Assembly (NCBI RefSeq): GCF_021491375.1
Contig: NZ_JAKEVY010000002.1
Span: 744,001-808,000, forward strand
DNA length: 64,000 nucleotides
Direction: 5' to 3'
Origin: Flavihumibacter fluminis
GTDB taxonomy: Bacteria; Bacteroidota; Bacteroidia; Chitinophagales; Chitinophagaceae
The notes beneath the pieces were generated by a model that saw nothing but the letters and a program-made list of their open reading frames with translations, was not told the origin of the DNA and made no database searches. The translations under genes and the position numbers were made by a program. Below, one piece after another: positions 44,041 to 53,066 of the stretch (position 1 is the stretch's first letter; every line of letters starts with the position of its first letter).

Positions 44041-46179
44041 TTATGTTTCGGTTGCTTCCATTGCAGGCAGCTGGTTGAGGCTGTCTGTGATCTGCTGGCG
44101 GCTTCGCTTGGATTGAAGGTAGTTGTATTGTTCCACTTGGGACCTTACTTTTTTCCCTTTGTTCCTAACATATTGGTTCTGTAGATGATTGTCCAGAACT
44201 CTCGCTTTCACGTTATCATTCAGTTGAATTTCCAACATGTTCTTCAACACTTTTTGAATATCCGGATCAAAAATCGGACAAGTGATTTCAACCCTATGAT
44301 CCAGGTTGCGAACCATCCAGTCGGCCGAAGATATATAAACTTTCTCTTTGCCTCCGTTGTGAAACCAAAACACTCTTGCATGCTCCAGGTATTCATCCAC
44401 GATGCTAATCGCCTGTACCGTTTTTTTGTATTTCTTGCTCTCTGAATACATACAGAAAATTCCTCTTACAATTAAGCGTACAGGTACACCTGTCCGCGCT
44501 GCTTCGTATAATTTTTCAATCAACAGCTCGTCAGAAAGCGAATTCATTTTCAGGGTGATGCCGCTTGGCTTTTTTTTCCTCGCTGCCCTTATTTCATGAT
44601 TGATGAGTTTAATCAGTTCTCTTCTAAGTGTACCGGGGCAAGGAATAAGTGATTTACAGCCTTTAAGAATGTCAGGTGAAGTGCGATGTTTCTCGAGGTA
44701 TAAAAACACACGGTTGATATCCGCCATAATACCCCGGTGAGCTGTCAGCAGGCAATGATCTCCATAGATAGTAGCCGTACTTTCATTCATGTTGCCGGTA
44801 CTTACAAATCCGTATTGTATAGTCCGGTTATTGATTCGTTTGCGGATGATGCAACATTTCGCATGTACTTTCATGTTAGGAATGCCGATCAGTACCCGAA
44901 CACCTTCCTCTTCCAGTTTTTCCTTCCATTCAAGGTTGGCTTCTTCTTCAAATCTTGCCCGGAGTTCCATCATCACGGTTACTTCTTTTCCGTTTCGGAC
45001 AGCATTGATCAGGGCATTGATAATTTTGGAATTGGAAGCCAGTCGATATGCGGTGATCTTGATCGACACCACATCTTTATCAATAGCGGCTTCTCGTAAA
45101 AGATCGATCACCGGGTTAAAGGAATGGTAGGGGAAATGCAGCATAATGTCCTGCTCCAATACGATGTCTGTTACCCGGGAAGTACCTGCCAGCAAAGGAT
45201 GCTGAAAGGGTTTTTTCCGTTGTGATTTTTTGCTGAAGACATTTGGAAAATCCATGAAATGACGGAAGTTGTGAATGCGCCCGCCCGGTATCAGGTTGTC
45301 TTTACTGGTCAGGTTCATTTTGCGCATCAGAAATTCAAGTAATGCGGCATCCATCTCTTTTTCATACACGAAGCGTACCGGTTTTCCTCTCCGGCGGTTC
45401 TTGACGCCTTTTTCAATTTTCTGAATCAGGGTAGTGGATACATCATTGTCAATGTCAATTTCTGCATCCCTGGTCATTTTAAAGATCCAGGATTCAAATT
45501 TTTCATAGCCAAAATAAGAGAAGATAGAAGGCAGATTAAAACGGATGATATCTTCCAGCAGGATGATGTGTTTTTCACCATCAGGGGAGGGAAGCTGGAT
45601 AAAGCGACCGACAGCTTTTGTAGGTATTTCTATCAATGCATATTTGCGTGCAAAATCTGCAGATTTCCGGCTCATCAGTACAGCGAGAAACAGGGATTTA
45701 TCGCGTAAGTAAGGAAAATTCGGAACCTGATCAATCATAAGAGGAATGGTATTTACCCTCACTTCTTCTTCAAAAAACTGTTTGACAAACAGCTTTTGTT
45801 CACGATTGAGCTGTTTTTCTGTGATCAGGAATATTTTTTCCTTTCTCAGATCGGCCTGTATCATTCCCCAGATCCGGTTGAACTCATGTTGCTGCTGCAG
45901 TACCCGAATCATGATCTCTTCCAGGATTTTTTCCGGTGAGATTTCCAGGTGCATATTCAGTTTGGCCTTTTTAGTATTACCCAGCTCAATCATTCGTTTC
46001 AGGGTGGCTACACGAACCCGGAAAAATTCATCCATATTGTTGGAGAAAATACCCAGGAACTTAATGCGCTCCCGCAGTGGATTGGTCGGATCTGCTGCTT
46101 CCTGCAAAACCCTGGCATTAAACGCAAGCCAGCTAATATCCCGGGGTATCGTCTTTCTTTTTCCATCCATATCTGTCAT
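44041..46179 (-). CDS. ppk1: Polyphosphate kinase 1
   Basis: 712 residues, full length. It makes long-chain polyphosphate from ATP. The N-terminal domain opens PRDISWLAFNARVLQEA, with FLGIFSNNMDEFFRVR typical of PPK1. The catalytic part contains SIKITAYRLASNSKI, MMELRARFEEEANLEW, the phospho-histidine region in PNMKVHAKCCIIRKR and NMNESTATIYGDHCLL. The C-terminal domain is intact (IVRGIFCMY, SSADWMVRNLDHRVE). It is divergent from rpmB and heads the ppk1-ppx-panB run. Confidence 0.97.
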   Translation of the reverse strand: MTDMDGKRKTIPRDISWLAFNARVLQEAADPTNPLRERIKFLGIFSNNMDEFFRVRVATLKRMIELGNTKKAKLNMHLEISPEKILEEIMIRVLQQQHEFNRIWGMIQADLRKEKIFLITEKQLNREQKLFVKQFFEEEVRVNTIPLMIDQVPNFPYLRDKSLFLAVLMSRKSADFARKYALIEIPTKAVGRFIQLPSPDGEKHIILLEDIIRFNLPSIFSYFGYEKFESWIFKMTRDAEIDIDNDVSTTLIQKIEKGVKNRRRGKPVRFVYEKEMDAALLEFLMRKMNLTSKDNLIPGGRIHNFRHFMDFPNVFSKKSQRKKPFQHPLLAGTSRVTDIVLEQDIMLHFPYHSFNPVIDLLREAAIDKDVVSIKITAYRLASNSKIINALINAVRNGKEVTVMMELRARFEEEANLEWKEKLEEEGVRVLIGIPNMKVHAKCCIIRKRINNRTIQYGFVSTGNMNESTATIYGDHCLLTAHRGIMADINRVFLYLEKHRTSPDILKGCKSLIPCPGTLRRELIKLINHEIRAARKKKPSGITLKMNSLSDELLIEKLYEAARTGVPVRLIVRGIFCMYSESKKYKKTVQAISIVDEYLEHARVFWFHNGGKEKVYISSADWMVRNLDHRVEITCPIFDPDIQKVLKNMLEIQLNDNVKARVLDNHLQNQYVRNKGKKVRSQVEQYNYLQSKRSRQQITDSLNQLPAMEATET

Positions 46180-46330
46180 AATCAGCCATTTATATCCAAA
46201 ATTCCGGATCTGGCAGATGTACCCAAATTAAGGAATTGTTAGCGAACCAATCTTCGATTAGAGTGATTACCTAAAGGTTACCTCATAGTTACCTCATCCT
46301 AACCTGGCTTTTTATTTTTTTAGTTTTAGT

Positions 46331-46362
46331 TTTGATTTTATTAAGATTTACTCCTACCTTTG
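46331..46362 (+). promoter_or_regulatory. Consensus Bacteroidota promoter of the rpmB operon
   Basis: TTTG at 46331-46334 and TACCTTTG at 46355-46362, separated by 20 bp, match the -33 (TTTG) and -7 (TAnnTTTG) consensus exactly. The rpmB ATG is 22 bp downstream. Confidence 0.85.
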
Positions 46363-46383
46363 CCGTCCTAAATTTTGACAGTC

Positions 46384-46620
46384 ATGGCTAGAGTATGTCA
46401 GGTTACGGGTAAGACTCCGATCACTGGTCATCGGGTTTCTCACTCAAATATTAAGACAAAGCGCAGATTTTTACCAAATTTGCTGACAAAGCGGTTTTAT
46501 ATCGCTGAAGAAGACAAGTGGATTACATTGAAACTGTCTGCTGAAGGACTGCGGACCATCAATAAAAATGGTCTGTATGCAGTAGTAAAGGAATTGAGAG
46601 CAAAAGGAGTTAAAATCTAA
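46384..46620 (+). CDS. rpmB: 50S ribosomal protein bL28
   Basis: 78 residues from the ATG at 46384 ([22 protein letters not shown], the typical bL28 opening; an upstream in-frame start at 46375 is not needed). The core [18 protein letters not shown] is highly conserved. The single cysteine (VCQV) is not part of a full zinc site. First gene of the rpmB-rpmG-DUF4295 operon, behind a perfect promoter. Confidence 0.97.
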   Translation: MARVCQVTGKTPITGHRVSHSNIKTKRRFLPNLLTKRFYIAEEDKWITLKLSAEGLRTINKNGLYAVVKELRAKGVKI

Positions 46621-46668
46621 AAGAAATTAATTGCCGCTTCGGTGGCGATCCTTATAAAACGCATTACA

Positions 46669-46851
46669 ATGGCAAAGAAAGGTAACCGAGTTCAGGTGAT
46701 TATGGAATGTACCGAGCATAAGACCAGTGGTCAGCCTGGTACCAGCCGTTATATCACTACCAAGAACAAGAAGAACACTCCTGAGCGTCTGGAGTTGAAG
46801 AAGTACAATCCCATTCTGAAGAAAGTGACTGTACACAAAGAAATCAAATAA
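46669..46851 (+). CDS. rpmG: 50S ribosomal protein bL33
   Basis: 60 residues from the ATG at 46669 ([21 protein letters not shown]). The [24 protein letters not shown] stretch is the bL33 signature, followed by a basic C-terminus. Only one cysteine, so it is the zinc-free type. It lies 48 bp after rpmB, in the order usual for Bacteroidota. Confidence 0.97.
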   Translation: MAKKGNRVQVIMECTEHKTSGQPGTSRYITTKNKKNTPERLELKKYNPILKKVTVHKEIK

Positions 46852-46893
46852 GACGCGTAAACCTGATTTACAAATTTTCTAATTTATTATACC

Positions 46894-47067
46894 ATGGCAA
46901 AAGCAGCAAAAACCGCGATCAAGACCAAAGACCAGAAGGCAGCAGCTGAAGCTAAGAACTGGACCAAAGTGATCAAGGCTGTTCGTAGTCCCAAGACCGG
47001 TGCCTATACGTTCAAAGAGGCAATCGTTCACAAGGACAAAATCAAAGAATTCCTGGGCGAAAAATAA
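46894..47067 (+). CDS. DUF4295 small basic protein, probable ribosomal protein
   Basis: 57 residues: alanine/lysine-rich start (MAKAAKTAIKTKDQKAAAEA), then WTKVIKAVRSPKTGAYTFKE and a charged end. This is the DUF4295 family, found in Bacteroidota directly after rpmG. Its basic composition, size and position argue for a ribosome-associated protein. A Bacteroidota-specific ribosomal protein called bL38 has been reported from a Flavobacterium ribosome structure, and this could be the same family, which I cannot verify here. A strong terminator follows. Confidence 0.9.
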   Translation: MAKAAKTAIKTKDQKAAAEAKNWTKVIKAVRSPKTGAYTFKEAIVHKDKIKEFLGEK

Positions 47068-47091
47068 TTCCGGGTACTTAATTACCTGATG

Positions 47092-47121
47092 AGCTGTTCT
47101 GATATTCGGAACAGCTTTTTC
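47092..47121 (+). terminator. Terminator of the rpmB-rpmG-DUF4295 operon
   Basis: AGCTGTTCTGA (47092-47102) and TCGGAACAGCT (47106-47116) pair over 11 bp with one wobble and a three-base loop, followed by TTTTT. It separates the ribosomal operon from ftsY. Confidence 0.88.
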
Positions 47122-47175
47122 TGTTTTATCCAATTCCGGTTCAGAAGGGAATCCTGAAAAACCAGCTGGGAATCT

Positions 47176-47183
47176 TACCTTTG
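47176..47183 (+). promoter_or_regulatory. ftsY promoter -7 element
   Basis: TACCTTTG, an exact match to TAnnTTTG, lies 60 bp before the ftsY ATG and just after the operon terminator. No clear TTTG is found at the -33 position. Confidence 0.6.
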
Positions 47184-47243
47184 GCATCCCATTCAGGGAA
47201 GACATTTGCCAATTTTTACAACTACCATTTTACAATACCGCAT

Positions 47244-48206
47244 ATGGGTTTTTTTGATAAATTATTCGGAAAGAAAGAAAAGGAGTCGTTGGACCAGGGG
47301 CTGCAGAAAACCAAGGAAAGTTTTTTAAGCAAGATCACCAAAGCGGTAGCTGGAAAAAGTTCAGTGGATGACGAAGTGCTGGATAGCCTGGAAGAAGCAC
47401 TGGTTACAGCTGATGTGGGAATAGAAACCACCGTTCAGATTATTGAGCGAATCGAAAAAAGAGTTTCCCGCGATAAATACCTCAATACCTCAGAACTCAA
47501 CAATATTCTACAGGATGAAATCCGTGGCGTATTAGTGGACGCACCGGAAAGTAATACCTACTCCTTCCAATCGGACCTTCCCAACAAACCTTATGTAATC
47601 CTGGTCGTTGGCGTGAATGGAGTAGGTAAAACCACTACTATTGGAAAGCTGGCTTATAATTTCAAGAAAGCAGGAAAATCGGTATTACTGGGTGCTGCTG
47701 ATACCTTCCGTGCTGCTGCGGTTGACCAGTTAACAATCTGGAGTGATAGGGTAGGAGTTCCAATTGTAAAACAGGATATGGGGTCTGATCCGGCTGCCGT
47801 TGCATTTGATACAGTTCAAAGTGGTGTTGCACGCGGTACGGATGTTATTATTATTGATACAGCGGGTCGCCTTCATAACAAGGCTCACCTGATGGATGAG
47901 CTGGGTAAAATCCGGCGGGTAATCCAGAAAGTAATCCCAAATGCTCCTCATGAAGTGCTGCTTGTTTTAGATGGTTCAACCGGACAAAACGCCCTTGAAC
48001 AGGCAAAGCATTTTACAGCCACTACAGAAGTTAGTGCACTTGCCATTACCAAACTGGATGGAACAGCAAAAGGAGGTGTAGTGCTGGCCATTGCCAACCA
48101 GTTCAAAATACCCGTGAAGTTTATTGGAGTAGGTGAAAAAATGGAAGACCTCCTGGTTTTCGATAAGCACGAATTTGTGGATAGCCTCTTCAGCCTTCAG
48201 TCCTGA
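47244..48206 (+). CDS. ftsY: Signal recognition particle receptor FtsY
   Basis: 320 residues from the ATG at 47244 (MGFFDKLFGKKEKES); the longer frame from 47181 spans the promoter. N-domain four-helix bundle (about 15-95), then the GTPase: G1 VVGVNGVGKTTTIGKLA, G2/G3 region DTFRAAAVDQL and DTAGRLHNK, G4 TKLDGTAKGG and the closing loop GVGEKMEDLLVFD. The acidic A-domain of E. coli FtsY is absent, as in most non-proteobacteria. Targets ribosome-SRP complexes to the membrane. Complete and typical. Confidence 0.97.
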   Translation: MGFFDKLFGKKEKESLDQGLQKTKESFLSKITKAVAGKSSVDDEVLDSLEEALVTADVGIETTVQIIERIEKRVSRDKYLNTSELNNILQDEIRGVLVDAPESNTYSFQSDLPNKPYVILVVGVNGVGKTTTIGKLAYNFKKAGKSVLLGAADTFRAAAVDQLTIWSDRVGVPIVKQDMGSDPAAVAFDTVQSGVARGTDVIIIDTAGRLHNKAHLMDELGKIRRVIQKVIPNAPHEVLLVLDGSTGQNALEQAKHFTATTEVSALAITKLDGTAKGGVVLAIANQFKIPVKFIGVGEKMEDLLVFDKHEFVDSLFSLQS

Positions 48207-48273
48207 ACCCTGCCTGTTTTGCCGCTAAAACAAAAAAATTTTCCAAACTGTTTTGCAGCCTGGGAACTGCCCC

Positions 48274-48304
48274 TTTCCCCAGCGAGGGGAAAAGCGTAAC
48301 TTTG
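48274..48304 (+). promoter_or_regulatory. rimO promoter with an embedded short hairpin
   Basis: TAACTTTG (48297-48304) is an exact TAnnTTTG match. TTTC at 48274-48277 is near the -33 position with 19-bp spacing. The same stretch forms a 7-bp stem TTTCCCC / GGGGAAA (48274-48280 and 48286-48292). Start codon 20 bp downstream. Confidence 0.6.
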
Positions 48305-48323
48305 CGCCTTATTAAAATTGCAC

Positions 48324-49640
48324 ATGAAAGCCAGAACGCTGAAGAAGGACAAAGTGAATATCATTACCCTGGGGTGTAGTAAAAATATGGTGGACAGTGA
48401 GGTGCTCAGCGGTCAGTTGCTCGCCAATGATATCCAGGTAGTGCATGAAAATGCAAAACTGGATCATAACATCGTTGTGGTTAATACCTGTGGTTTCATT
48501 GATAAGGCCAAGGAAGAATCCATCAATACCATACTAGATCAGGTTTCCCTTAAACAGAAAGGTAAACTGGATAAAGTATATGTTACCGGCTGTCTTAGTC
48601 AGCGGTATCGGGACGATTTGGAAAAAGAAATCCCTGAAGTGGATGCCTGGTTCGGCACTATGGAACTGCCGCTGATTTTAAAAGAGCTGGAAGCAGATTA
48701 CAAGGCTGAGTTGCTGGGAGAGCGTATGCTGGCTACGCCAAAACATTATGCCTATCTGAAAATTTCGGAAGGCTGCAATCGCACCTGCTCTTTTTGTGCC
48801 ATTCCCCTGATGCGGGGTGGCCACGTTAGCCGGCCGATAGAAGAACTTGTAAAAGAAGCGGAGTCCCTTGTTAAAAAAGGCGTGAAGGAAATCATGCTGA
48901 TTGCGCAGGAACTCACCTATTACGGCCTTGATCTGTATAAAAAAAGACAATTGCCGGAATTGCTTCATCAATTGGCTGCCGTGCCTGGTATCGAATGGAT
49001 CCGACTGCATTATGCCTACCCATCCAAGTTTCCAATGGAAATCCTGGATGCCATCAAAGCCCATCCTACTATCTGTAATTACCTGGATATGCCCCTGCAG
49101 CACGCTTCCAACAATATGTTAAAAGCCATGAAGCGGCAGATTACAAGAGAGGAGATGGAGACACTCATAGCTGCTATACGTGAACAGGTGCCAGGAATCT
49201 GTATCCGAACCACCCTGATCACCGGATTTCCTGGAGAAACCCGGGAGGATGTGGAAGAACTGAAAGACTTTTTAAAGCGGATGCGGTTCGACAGAGTGGG
49301 TATCTTTACCTATTCACACGAAGAAAATACAACAGCTCACGACCTGGAAGACAATATCCCGGCGGAAGAGAAAGAAGCGCGTGCGCAGGAAATTATGGAA
49401 GTTCAGCAGGAAATCAGCCTGGAAAAAAACCAGGAAAAACTGGGCCAGATTTTTAAGGTAATAGTTGATAAAAAAGAGGCAGGTCGTTATCTTGGAAGAA
49501 CGGAATTTGACAGTGTGGAAGTAGATAACGAAGTGGTGATTAATACCAGTGAAAAACTGGTGCCCGGACAATTCGTTCAGGTAAAAATTACAAAAGCCTA
49601 TGATTATGACCTTGAAGGCGAACTGATTAATATAATATAG
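48324..49640 (+). CDS. rimO: Ribosomal protein uS12 methylthiotransferase RimO
   Basis: 438 residues from the ATG at 48324; a TTG two codons earlier is possible. N-terminal UPF0004 domain with its three cysteines (LGCSKNMVDSE, NTCGFIDKAKEES, VTGCLSQRY). Radical-SAM domain with the cluster motif SEGCNRTCSFCAIPLMRGG. C-terminal TRAM domain. Adds a methylthio group to an aspartate of ribosomal protein S12. SKNMVDSE and SFCAIPLMRG distinguish RimO from MiaB. Likely transcribed with the cytochrome c gene 15 bp downstream, though the functions look unrelated. Confidence 0.97.
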   Translation: MKARTLKKDKVNIITLGCSKNMVDSEVLSGQLLANDIQVVHENAKLDHNIVVVNTCGFIDKAKEESINTILDQVSLKQKGKLDKVYVTGCLSQRYRDDLEKEIPEVDAWFGTMELPLILKELEADYKAELLGERMLATPKHYAYLKISEGCNRTCSFCAIPLMRGGHVSRPIEELVKEAESLVKKGVKEIMLIAQELTYYGLDLYKKRQLPELLHQLAAVPGIEWIRLHYAYPSKFPMEILDAIKAHPTICNYLDMPLQHASNNMLKAMKRQITREEMETLIAAIREQVPGICIRTTLITGFPGETREDVEELKDFLKRMRFDRVGIFTYSHEENTTAHDLEDNIPAEEKEARAQEIMEVQQEISLEKNQEKLGQIFKVIVDKKEAGRYLGRTEFDSVEVDNEVVINTSEKLVPGQFVQVKITKAYDYDLEGELINII

Positions 49641-49655
49641 CATAACCAAACGCAC

Positions 49656-50060
49656 ATGAAAAAAATTGCTGTTGCATCCGTACTTACGATTAGTGTAATA
49701 ATGTTCTCGGCCTTTGTACAGAATCCGAAAGAGGCCAGTATAAAACGTGGTAAAGAAGTTTATGACAACAATTGTATGAGTTGTCACCAGGAAAACGGGG
49801 AAGGTATTGAAGGAAGTTTTCCTCCACTTGCCAAATCTGATTATTTCCAGAAGGATCCAAAAAAGATTATTACAGTTATTCTGAAAGGCCTTAATGAAGA
49901 AATAAAGGTGAATGGCAAAACCTATAACATGATGATGCCCGAGCAATCTTATCTTTCAGATGAAGAGATTGCCGATGTAACCAACTATGTGGCCAACAGC
50001 TGGGGTAATAAATCCAAAGCGGTTTTCACTCCCGCCCAGGTAAAAGCGGCACGCAATTAA
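49656..50060 (+). CDS. Periplasmic class I cytochrome c
   Basis: 134 residues with a signal peptide (about 1-20). One heme-binding motif CMSCH (C40, C43, H44), with an axial methionine expected from the M92-M94 run in NMMMPEQSYLSDEEIADVTNYV. It is a typical electron carrier of the mono-heme type, with a C-terminal tail of about 20 residues. It is convergent with the molybdenum hydroxylase gene, whose relatives often pass electrons to cytochromes c; the pairing here is suggestive but not operonic. Confidence 0.93.
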   Translation: MKKIAVASVLTISVIMFSAFVQNPKEASIKRGKEVYDNNCMSCHQENGEGIEGSFPPLAKSDYFQKDPKKIITVILKGLNEEIKVNGKTYNMMMPEQSYLSDEEIADVTNYVANSWGNKSKAVFTPAQVKAARN

Positions 50061-50063
50061 ATC

Positions 50064-50094
50064 AATCTGCCGTTGCTTATGCTTCCGGCAGATT
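50064..50094. terminator. Hairpin between convergent cytochrome c and molybdenum hydroxylase genes
   Basis: AATCTGCCG (50064-50072) pairs perfectly with CGGCAGATT (50086-50094) around a 13-base loop. It overlaps the last codons of the hydroxylase gene. No T-run follows on either strand, so termination is uncertain. Confidence 0.45.
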
Positions 50095-52257
50095 GGTCAG
50101 CGAAAAAGGAAGTTTTCGAATACGCTTTCCCGTTAAGTCATAAATCGCATTACACAAAGCAGGTGCCAGAGGAGGAAGACTCGGTTCTCCAACGCCACCT
50201 GCTTTTTCGTCGTTTTCCATGATGATCACTTCAATTTCAGGCGTATCCTGTATTCTTGATAAGCGATATTGATGGAAATTGGTTTCTATTGCCTTGCCAT
50301 CTCTGAAATTAGTGGCGTGAATGGTTGCTGCACCCAGGGCCATGATTACACTCCCTTCCACCTGCTGTTCAATAATGGTTGGGTTTACATACCAGCCGCA
50401 GTCAATTACAACAGTTACTTTGTTTACCTTCACACCATTCTCGCCGTTTTTGGATACCTGTACTACTTCTCCAATGATGGAACCAAAACACTCGGCAAAT
50501 GCAACACCATATCCCTTTCCCCGTTTATCCCAATTCGTTACCTCCTTCAACTTGTCAATCAGTTTATGGTAGCGGTCATGGTTATCCCAAATATGTGCTT
50601 TCCTGAATGCCAGCGGATCCTTCCCGGCCGCTACTGCCATCTCATCCCAAAAACTTTCAAATGCAAAAGCATTGGTGGATGAATAAACAGATCTCCACCA
50701 CATCACAGGTACAGGCGATTCTGTTGGAATATCAGCAAAGCGATAATTCGGTATGCTTTCAAAATAAGGCTCCAGCCAACCTTCTGTAGTACTGCGATTG
50801 TAATCCATTTTATCCGGGTTGGGTGACCATTGATGATCCATATTCTGACCGGACAATTTGATCTCCAGCGCATTGATCCTGTCACCCTGTAAAACTGCCT
50901 TGCATCCATAAACACCACCTGGACGGAAAGGTCCCTGGGTCATATCATCTTCCCTTGTCCAAACCACCTGAACCGGTGCATTGATCGCTTTGGAAATATA
51001 TACTGCTTCTGCCGGGTAATCGGTAAATGCTTTTCTTCCAAATCCACCACCCAGGAAAGTCATATTTACTTCCACTTTTTCTATTGGCAGTTTATACCGC
51101 GTTGATAAATCCGATTGAATCCAATCAGGTCCCTGGATGGGCCCCCAAACCCGTATGCTATCCGAAGTATAATGAGCCGTGCAATTCAATGGTTCCATTG
51201 CACTATGACTTTCATAGGGCGTTTCATAAATGAGGTCCAGTTTTTTCTCTGCCTTATCAAAAAACCGAACCGGATCTCCCAGCGCTTTTTGGGGAAGTCC
51301 GGGTTTGGCCAGGTCCTCCTTCATCCGCTGGTAGAGAGACTCTGTACTTACCCGTTCAATTCCGGTATCTTCCCATTCAATTTCCAGCATTTTTTTTGCT
51401 TTCAATGCAGCCCAAGTATTGTCCGCAATTACTGCTACACCTTCACGGGTTCCTGAAAAAACAGGCATTTCCACTTTGATTACATCAATCACTCCTTTAA
51501 CCGCACGGGCTTTTTTGTCATTGAAGGATTTGACTTTACCATGGAAACGAGGGCTGCGCTCCACTGCAGCATATTTCATTCCGGGTAAACTGACATCAAT
51601 TCCAAAAACTGCCTTACCGGTTATTTTATCTGGGTTATCTAGTCTGCTAACCGGCTTGCCAATATATCTGTAATCTTTTCTTGCTTTTAATTTTACGGAT
51701 GCAGGTGGAGTTAAGCCCGATGCTTTTTCCACCAATTCGCCGTAACCCAGTTTTTTTCCACTGGGACGATGAATTACCTGACCTTCCGATGCATAACATG
51801 CCTCAGGATCCACCTGCCAGGTTTGGGCCGCTGCGGTAATTAACATTTCCCTGGCTGCTGCACCCGTATTCAGGAGTGCTTTAAAAGATCCCCTTACGGT
51901 TGAGCTACCTCCCGTTATCTGGCTGCCGTATTTGGAGGGGTGGCCTTTTGCGAATTCAACTTTTACTTTAGATAAATCAACTTCCAGTTCTTCCGCCACA
52001 ATTTGCGGAATGCTCTGGTAGGCGCCCTGACCCATCTCGGCACGGTGACTAAAAATCGTTACAAGGCCTGTTTTGTCGATTCGTATCCACGCTGTTAGAT
52101 CAATTCCCGCGCTCGCTGCTTCTGCTGTGCTCATAATGGTTGGTTTTCCGTTGGCAAGTGCCGGCACGAAAAAACCGATTGTCAATGCAGCTCCGGTCAA
52201 ACCGGAAAGCCGAAGAAAATTTCTTCTGCTGAGTGAAGAAGAAGTCTGGTCGCTCAT
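50077..52257 (-). CDS. Exported molybdenum hydroxylase large subunit (IorB/xanthine-dehydrogenase type)
   Basis: 726 residues. The N-terminus SLSRRNFLRLSGLTGAALTIGFFVPALA is a twin-arginine signal (R11, R12), so the folded protein is exported with its cofactor. The body has the molybdopterin-binding regions of the xanthine-dehydrogenase family: WGPIQGPDWIQSDLSTRY, VNMTFLGGGFGRKAF and the C-terminal GGVGEPSLPPLAPAL with catalytic base E691. It is closest to the isoquinoline 1-oxidoreductase beta-subunit type. The small 2Fe-2S subunit usually encoded beside it is absent in this window. Confidence 0.92.
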   Translation of the reverse strand: MSDQTSSSLSRRNFLRLSGLTGAALTIGFFVPALANGKPTIMSTAEAASAGIDLTAWIRIDKTGLVTIFSHRAEMGQGAYQSIPQIVAEELEVDLSKVKVEFAKGHPSKYGSQITGGSSTVRGSFKALLNTGAAAREMLITAAAQTWQVDPEACYASEGQVIHRPSGKKLGYGELVEKASGLTPPASVKLKARKDYRYIGKPVSRLDNPDKITGKAVFGIDVSLPGMKYAAVERSPRFHGKVKSFNDKKARAVKGVIDVIKVEMPVFSGTREGVAVIADNTWAALKAKKMLEIEWEDTGIERVSTESLYQRMKEDLAKPGLPQKALGDPVRFFDKAEKKLDLIYETPYESHSAMEPLNCTAHYTSDSIRVWGPIQGPDWIQSDLSTRYKLPIEKVEVNMTFLGGGFGRKAFTDYPAEAVYISKAINAPVQVVWTREDDMTQGPFRPGGVYGCKAVLQGDRINALEIKLSGQNMDHQWSPNPDKMDYNRSTTEGWLEPYFESIPNYRFADIPTESPVPVMWWRSVYSSTNAFAFESFWDEMAVAAGKDPLAFRKAHIWDNHDRYHKLIDKLKEVTNWDKRGKGYGVAFAECFGSIIGEVVQVSKNGENGVKVNKVTVVIDCGWYVNPTIIEQQVEGSVIMALGAATIHATNFRDGKAIETNFHQYRLSRIQDTPEIEVIIMENDEKAGGVGEPSLPPLAPALCNAIYDLTGKRIRKLPFSLTNLPEA

Positions 52258-52318
52258 ATTCAGTCGATTTAAATTGGTGGTGAAAAGTTACAGAATCTAC
52301 CAATTTGTTCCATACCGT

Positions 52319-52987
52319 TTATCCAGCATGTTTTAAGGCTTCCCGTTTAGCGAGGCCGTTAATGCCAGCTGATTCAACAAAAGCTTCCACTTTCCCTGGC
52401 GCAACTCGGTGATACTGCCGGAGCGACCAGCCGATGGCTTTTTGAATAAAAAACTCCTTTTTTCCTTTCAATTCATGGATAGCCCAAAAAAGAAAATCAG
52501 GATCGGTTTTTTCTTTATAAAACAATTGAAACAGAAGGGTTGTCCGGTTTTTCCATATATTTTCTGATGCAACCCATTTTTTCATGATGCTTCGATCGGT
52601 TTTATGCTGCAAACAGCCACCGATCAATTTGGCTGCTATAAAATCAACCGTATCCCACCAGGATTTTTCCGTTACCAGAGAAAGGAAAAACTTTTCAGCT
52701 GCAGGATTCCATTTTTTACGTTCTGCATAGAGCAATTCCATCGCCACATATTGATATTCACGCTCCGGTAATTCCCATAGTTCAGCAGCATACTGCAGGA
52801 TTTCAGCCATGTCCAGTTTTTTTGCCGCCTTAATAAACGGTTTTGATAACTCTTTCCGTATCGGTTGGTTTATTCCCAGGTATATAAATTTGCCCTTCAT
52901 ATAGCGGGACATCTGCTCCGCTTTTTCAGGATCACGATGAAATTCCATGGCCTCCTGTAATTCTCTTACTGTCCTACTGGTTTTCAT
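52319..52987 (-). CDS. AlkD-like DNA alkylation repair protein
   Basis: 222 residues of HEAT-like helical repeats, with the family wording MSRYMKGKFIYLGINQPIRKEL, ELWELPEREYQYVAMELL and SWWDTVDFIAAKLIGG. AlkD-type glycosylases remove bulky or cationic alkylated bases without base flipping. The aspartate of WWDTVD is at the position of the conserved catalytic-region aspartate. Start ATG at 52987, 79 bp from the divergent GH140-like gene. No other repair gene nearby. Confidence 0.9.
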   Translation of the reverse strand: MKTSRTVRELQEAMEFHRDPEKAEQMSRYMKGKFIYLGINQPIRKELSKPFIKAAKKLDMAEILQYAAELWELPEREYQYVAMELLYAERKKWNPAAEKFFLSLVTEKSWWDTVDFIAAKLIGGCLQHKTDRSIMKKWVASENIWKNRTTLLFQLFYKEKTDPDFLFWAIHELKGKKEFFIQKAIGWSLRQYHRVAPGKVEAFVESAGINGLAKREALKHAG

Positions 52988-53066
52988 TTATTTCTTTGGA
53001 AAAGATTACAATTAAGATAGTAATTCTGTCGTTGTATATGTATTTTACCGCGATAAACTCCGGTTG

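Noticed and set aside
49314-49946. 210-codon minus-strand frame
   Set aside because: Antisense to rimO and the cytochrome c gene; Phe/Ile/Asn-rich translation typical of a shadow frame.
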